This document shows positions 59,949 to 64,000 of a DNA stretch of 64,000 bases, piece after piece (positions within the stretch are counted from its first letter, which is position 1; every line of letters begins with the position of its first letter). The stretch covers positions 290,929 to 354,928 of the forward strand of contig NZ_HE997540.1 of the NCBI RefSeq assembly GCF_000312545.1. The letters are read 5' to 3'. Source of the DNA: Bartonella senegalensis OS02 (GTDB taxonomy: Bacteria > Pseudomonadota > Alphaproteobacteria > Rhizobiales > Rhizobiaceae). Position numbers and translations under genes: made by a program. Under the pieces are notes generated by a model. That model saw only the letters and a program-made list of their open reading frames with translations, had not been told where the DNA came from and made no database searches.

Positions 59949-60845
59949 ATGGTCAGTGCAAGCCCTGATGGGTTTGTTAGTAAGGACGGTTTAGTTGAGG
60001 TCAAATGCCCACAGTCACAAAATCATATCCGCTTCTTTATGGATGGCAATATCAAGCCTGAATATCTTGCGCAAATGCAATTCCAAATGGCTTGTACTGG
60101 ACGTAAATGGTGTCATTTCATAAGCTATAATCCGCATTTTGTATGCAGATCAGATTACTTGCGCATGAGAATCAAACGTATCAATCGTGATGACGAACAA
60201 ATTAAAAAAATGAATCAAGCGGTCGAAGTCTTTTTAAAGGAAATAGAGCAAGATATGAAGAGGATTTCGACACAAAAGCTGCTTGACGTTATGGGGGACT
60301 TCTCCTCCCAGCACCCCCACCCTTTTCACACAAGGAAATCAAATATTTGTAACACCAAACATGCCTTCATCCTCTCTGATAAAGATGAGAAGCCTTGCTT
60401 TTTTACCATTGGCTATGAAGGAAAATCTCTTGAGAATTATCTGTATCTGTATTGCCTTATAAAAAACAATATCAAAATTTTGTGTGATGTTCGTAAAAAT
60501 TCCATAAGTAGACAACATGGGTTTTTGAAAAGGCAATTAGAGAACGCTGTAAACAACATTGGCATTGAATATGTGCACATGCCTGAATTTGGAATTGCCT
60601 CTGAAAAAAGACGCAATCTGAAAACACGAGAAGATTATGAACATCTTTTTGAGGATTACCAAAAGACAACCCTTAAAAATAATCCTCATGCAATAGAAAA
60701 ATTATACCAGCTTTTTTGGATAAAAGGCGTGTTGCAATTACTTGCTTTGAAACTGATGTGTGTATGTGTCATCGAGGACAAATTGCAAAGGCTCTTACAC
60801 AACTCAAAGATTGGAAATATGAAATTAAACACATCTAACAAATAA
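59949..60845 (+). pseudogene. Phage YqaJ-type nuclease fragment joined to a frameshifted DUF488 gene
   Basis: The first 105 residues (SASPDGFVSKDGLVEVKCPQ, FQMACTGRKWCHFISYNP) are the C-terminal part of a YqaJ/lambda-type exonuclease; its N-terminal part is missing, although HPKIEM just upstream is still in frame. From about residue 133 it becomes DUF488: CFFTIGYEGKSLENYLYLY, CDVRKNSISRQHGFLKR, YVHMPEFGIASE. The DUF488 C-terminus is lost at a T6 run (60713-60718). With one more T the frame would read DKRRVAITCFETDVCMCHRG and on to a stop, restoring the conserved CxxxCHR-like end. So this is a chimera with a broken DUF488 part. Confidence 0.6.
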
Positions 60846-61512
60846 ATTTGCAAATTTTAAATACAAAAAAAATCTCTTAGCAGCCCAGTTTACAGAACAT
60901 AAAAAAATAGAAAGGTAATGGAGATGGATATTTGATGATGGCGATAGATATGTAACAACCGGTTTCTTGCTTAAAACCATCTAGTTATATTTACGTCGTG
61001 ACAAATGCTAAAAACCGGTCCTCATCATTTAATAGCAGCCATAACTATTTCTTGCCCGTATCAATTGCTGCAATTAATTTTTGTAAACTAATTTCGTGTT
61101 TGAAGCGCTCGACATACTGACCAAATGAGGCAAGGATTTCCTCCAGATAAGGAAGGAGCTATGTGCTCCTTATATCAACAATAAGTCAAAAGCGCTTTTG
61201 CTATTATAAACGACCTAAAGACTGTAATAAGTTAAATCGCGTGATATGACTCCACTTAACACTCGTAATGTGCACAGCTTTTTAGTGTCTCCACAACAAA
61301 AATTTGCAATTGGGTGCTTCAAGGTCTATTTCCAAAGCCATATAGGGAGAGCCTTAAGGTAGAGAAAAAGAGAAATCTTAGCGTTGACTTCAGAGAAAAA
61401 TACGGAGCAAATAACAACAAATTAGGTGAAATTGTAAAATGACAAGAGATGGACTAAAAATAGACAATTAAAATAAAAAGCTTCTCTCTTTCAATGTGCT
61501 AAAAACAAAAAG
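60846..61512. other. Gap between DUF488 remnant and tRNA-Phe
   Basis: 670 bp. A minus-strand frame ending at 61045 reads ASFGQYVERFKHEISLQKLI without a start codon and may be another phage relic. A 7-bp hairpin AAGGAGC-TATGT-GCTCCTT lies at 61153-61171. No intact gene. Confidence 0.4.
61153..61171. repeat. Perfect 7-bp palindromic hairpin
   Basis: AAGGAGC and GCTCCTT flank TATGT. No T-run follows on either strand that would make it a convincing terminator. It could be an RNA hairpin or operator of a former phage gene. Confidence 0.35.
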
Positions 61513-61588
<76 letters not shown>

Positions 61589-61617
61589 ACATTTCACAAA
61601 GCACGTGAACGTTTGCG

Positions 61618-61645
61618 GTTATAACATTAAAATTTTCTCTGTCCA
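61618..61645 (-). promoter_or_regulatory. Predicted promoter of tRNA-Phe
   Basis: TGGACA and TATAAC separated by 16 bases, with the -10 box 30 bases from the tRNA 5' end. Both boxes are close to consensus. Confidence 0.4.
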
Positions 61646-61914
61646 GCTATCAAAAGAAAAATAATTGATTTTTTGTAATTTTATTTCCGTATTCTGGGCG
61701 ATTATAGTTGCTTTTTCTATAAAATAAACTTGATAGGTATAGTGTAATGCGTTAGTGTTTTATTATCAAGATGCTGTTTTATCGTGGTGAGATACGGTAA
61801 ATCTTTTAAAGAATCAATCTAGAGGCATGGTTGAGAGAAATAGTTTTCACAAAGTTTCCGTTTATATTAAGCCGACAAAATAAATAGAAACTATTTTTGA
61901 TCTTTGTCTTAAAG

Positions 61915-61936
61915 AGGCTATTGATATAGGCCTTTT
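61915..61936 (+). promoter_or_regulatory. Hairpin with T-tract in the serC leader
   Basis: AGGCTAT pairs with ATAGGCCT through one bulged G around a TGAT loop, followed by TTTT. It lies 50-75 bases before serC. Alphaproteobacteria have a conserved leader RNA called the serC motif; I cannot confirm that this is it. It could also be a weak attenuator. Confidence 0.35.
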
Positions 61937-61989
61937 ATAATAATTCTTTTTTCTTTAAAGGAAGGCAAATCATCTAAAAGGGGAGAATA

Positions 61990-63153
61990 ATGATGATGTT
62001 TAAAAAACCAACTTGTCGTCCAAATAATCCTAATTTTTCTTCAGGCCCTTGTAGCAAACGACCTGGCTGGACTCTAGAAGTTCTTAAAAAAGCATTGGTT
62101 GGGCGTTCGCACCGGTCAAGAGAAGCAGAATTAAGACTTGCTGAAATTATTGATTTAATCCGTGAGATTCTTGAAGTGCCTTCTGATTATCGTATAGGGA
62201 TTGTCCCTGCTTCGGATACTGGTGCTGTTGAGACAGCTCTATGGTCTTTATTAGGTGAACGTGGCGTCGATATGGCGGCGTGGGAAAGCTTTGGTACAGG
62301 GTGGATTACAGATGTTGTTGAACAATTAAAGCTTTCTGATGTGCGCCGTTTTGAAGCTCCTTATGGGGAGTTACCAGATTTAACACAAATGGATTTTGAT
62401 CGTGATGTTGTTTTTACATGGAATGGGACGACTTCTGGCGTACGTATTCCTAACGCAGATTTCATTCCAGAGAAGCGAGCAGGATTGACAATTTGTGATG
62501 CAACATCCGCAGCTTTTGCGCAAAATCTTGATTTTTCAAAATTAGATGTTGTTACTTTTTCATGGCAAAAAGTTTTGGGAGGTGAAGCTGCACATGGTAT
62601 ATTAATTTTAAGTCCTCGTGCTGTTGAGCGGCTTGAAAGTTATGTTCCAGCTTGGCCTATGCCGCAAATTTTCTGTCTGAAAAAAGATGGAAAATTGAAC
62701 GAAAATATTTTTAAAGGAGCAATCATCAATACTCCCTCTTTACTATGTGTTGAAGATTTTCTTGATGCATTAAAGTGGGCAAAGGCACAAGGTGGTTTGC
62801 GTGCATTAATGGCGCGAGTTGAGAAAAATTTTGCAGTACTTGATGCTTTTATTCGCAAAACACCGTGGTTAGAATATTTGGCAAAAGATCCTCAAGTGCG
62901 TTCTAACACATCTGTTTGTTTAGATATTGTTGATCCAATGGTTACTGCTTTGGATACTGAAAAGCGGGTATCTTTTATAAAAGCAATCGTAAAGCGTCTT
63001 GATGAGGAAGGAGCCGCTTATGATATTGGTTCGTATAGAGATGCACCTCCAGGCCTTAGAATTTGGACAGGTATAACAATTGAGGCTTCTGATCTTGAAA
63101 TTTTAACACCATGGCTTGAATGGGCATTTCAGGTTGAAAGGGCTCAACTTTAA
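61990..63153 (+). CDS. serC: Phosphoserine aminotransferase
   Basis: PLP enzyme of serine and pyridoxine synthesis, 387 residues, of the alphaproteobacterial type. [20 protein letters not shown] at the N-terminus, the lysine that holds PLP in [17 protein letters not shown], and the C-terminal [18 protein letters not shown] are all present. Three ATG codons in a row follow GGGGAG; the first is listed. In many relatives serA follows directly. Here a phage relic follows instead. Confidence 0.93.
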   Translation: MMMFKKPTCRPNNPNFSSGPCSKRPGWTLEVLKKALVGRSHRSREAELRLAEIIDLIREILEVPSDYRIGIVPASDTGAVETALWSLLGERGVDMAAWESFGTGWITDVVEQLKLSDVRRFEAPYGELPDLTQMDFDRDVVFTWNGTTSGVRIPNADFIPEKRAGLTICDATSAAFAQNLDFSKLDVVTFSWQKVLGGEAAHGILILSPRAVERLESYVPAWPMPQIFCLKKDGKLNENIFKGAIINTPSLLCVEDFLDALKWAKAQGGLRALMARVEKNFAVLDAFIRKTPWLEYLAKDPQVRSNTSVCLDIVDPMVTALDTEKRVSFIKAIVKRLDEEGAAYDIGSYRDAPPGLRIWTGITIEASDLEILTPWLEWAFQVERAQL

Positions 63154-63331
63154 GGGATTCTGAGCAATTTTTATGACGCGTTTTTTTGGAGAATGTGCTC
63201 AATGAGCGGCAACGCGCTAAGTTTGCAAAACGAATGGGTGTGAAGGAAGAGGATATTCGTGTACACCACACGTTACCCTTTCCGCATTCTCAACTGTATA
63301 TGCGAGACATTACCTTGGAACAACAGTTTTT

Positions 63332-63538
63332 TTGCAACTCGCCCCTTTTAAAAAACTCAATAACGGTGATTATGAAGAGGTACCAGCCGAATTACAAAAA
63401 TGGACCAAAGCGGATGGTAAGCGCTTACAAGGTCTTGTGCACCGGCGTGCAGAAGAAGCAAGATTATGGGTGAAAAGTGCTTTTGTTTCCTCCAATTATC
63501 AAACCTTGGGAACAAAGGATTCAACGGATTTTTTTTAA
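63332..63538 (+). pseudogene. Phage lysozyme (GH24 endolysin) C-terminal fragment
   Basis: Reads KKLNNGDYEEVPAELQKW followed by TKADGKRLQGLVHRRAEEARLW. This is the C-terminal part of T4-type phage lysozymes (KLNxGDY, a W, then GLVxRRxxE). The catalytic N-terminal Glu and Asp/Thr region is missing. Open frames before it (63186 onward) do not look like lysozyme. It is a truncated pseudogene. Confidence 0.7.
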
Positions 63539-63701
63539 GGCAGAAGCCCTTACACCAATCATTGTGTCTTTCTCAGGTCTTGGAGGCTTGTTGGCAGGTC
63601 ATGCTCCAGTGCAATGGACGACACTCACCACCACTATGGTTATAGCAACAGGTGTTGCTATTTTCCTTGTTGCGAAACACTTTCAGGAGCACCGCCTATG
63701 A
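63531..63701 (+). pseudogene. Phage holin-like membrane protein fragment
   Basis: Overlaps the end of the lysozyme fragment in another frame and reads KAEALTPIIVSFSGLGGLLA, then APVQWTTLTTTMVIATGVAI ending KHFQEHRL. Two hydrophobic helices next to a lysozyme suggest a holin-like lysis protein. Its own start codon and ribosome site are not clear, so it may also be truncated. Together they are the remains of a phage lysis cassette. Confidence 0.55.
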
Positions 63702-64000
63702 TCTTGTGGATGAAAAAAATCTGCTTCTAACACGTGCAGCTCTAGCCGCTTTTTTTATGATCTTTTTATCACTAAACTCCGATTTTTGCTACTTTTGATT
63801 CTTTTTTGCAATTTTAGCTGTTAAAATCCAATTTGATAAAACTCTCATTTAATGGTAAAAAACACTTACAAAAACAATAAATTAACACATATTCCTACTT
63901 AATACCACCTCTCTCCCAATTAGTACAAAACCGAGTGTCAAACTATAACCCTTTTCAAAAAGACACAAAATGATACGACTTTGTGACTTGATAAACATAA
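63702..64000. other. End of the window, no gene seen
   Basis: 300 bp of AT-rich DNA after the phage relic. No supported feature. Confidence 0.4.

Larger units (their letters stand above)
61589..61989. other. Divergent region between tRNA-Phe and serC
   Basis: Holds the tRNA promoter on one side and the serC leader on the other, including the hairpin listed separately. No gene. Confidence 0.4.

Noticed and set aside
63186..63473. 95-codon plus-strand frame after serC
   Set aside because: The second half is the lysozyme relic in the wrong frame; the first half has no recognisable content or clear ribosome site.

Overview
The window looks like chromosomal DNA of a Bartonella species (Alphaproteobacteria, Hyphomicrobiales). 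The evidence is its low GC content, a split ATP synthase F0 operon with both b and b' subunits, a zwf-pgl-edd operon, a PleC/DivJ-like histidine kinase, a tRNA-His that lacks the extra 5' G, and decayed phage integrase, recombinase and lysis genes of a kind common in Bartonella. The genus is an inference from protein resemblance; no database search was run.

Layout. 0-7 kb: tRNA1(Val)-type methyltransferase and, divergently, polyprenyl diphosphate synthase, a TPR lipoprotein-like protein and glyQ-glyS. 7.9-10.6 kb: atpI-atpB-atpE-atpF'-atpF on the minus strand. 10.8-11.3 kb: first integrase remnant. 12.2-20.3 kb: der and a YfgM-like gene, an SLC13 transporter, a large membrane-anchored protein of unknown function, and nhaA. 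21.2-27 kb: lysC, ubiG, grxC, comF-like, a BioC-like methyltransferase, and a cystine/dicarboxylate symporter. A 2.1-kb stretch without genes follows. 29-34.8 kb: gshA, rsmE, a 47-residue membrane peptide, an AsmA-like protein and folD. 35.2-35.8 kb: second integrase remnant. 36-40.2 kb: zwf-pgl-edd, the upper Entner-Doudoroff / oxidative pentose phosphate steps. 40.3-43 kb: a PuuA/PuuB-like glutamylpolyamine pair. 43.3-44.5 kb: a GC-richer, decayed block with two hotdog dehydratase-like fragments and a small membrane protein, lying against the 3' end of tRNA-His. 44.7-48.1 kb: pyrD, mscL, histidine kinase. 49.0-49.8 kb: a 262-bp inverted repeat containing the third integrase remnant. 49.9-59.5 kb: ftsK (without a membrane domain), aldehyde dehydrogenase, rluD-like gene, rpoH, an unknown membrane protein, and purA. 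59.9-64 kb: a phage YqaJ-type nuclease fragment joined to a frameshifted DUF488 gene, tRNA-Phe, serC, and a phage lysozyme/holin remnant.

Most of the window is core housekeeping. The accessory signal is decayed mobile DNA in the gaps: three related tyrosine-integrase remnants, one of them duplicated as a near-perfect inverted repeat, and two foreign blocks next to tRNA 3' ends. I found no CRISPR array, no intact insertion sequence, no rRNA, and no convincing intact new defence or metabolic system. The items most worth a second look are the inverted repeat, the hotdog/membrane block, the frameshifted DUF488 gene, the G10 tract in front of edd, and the small membrane ORF at 31.5 kb.
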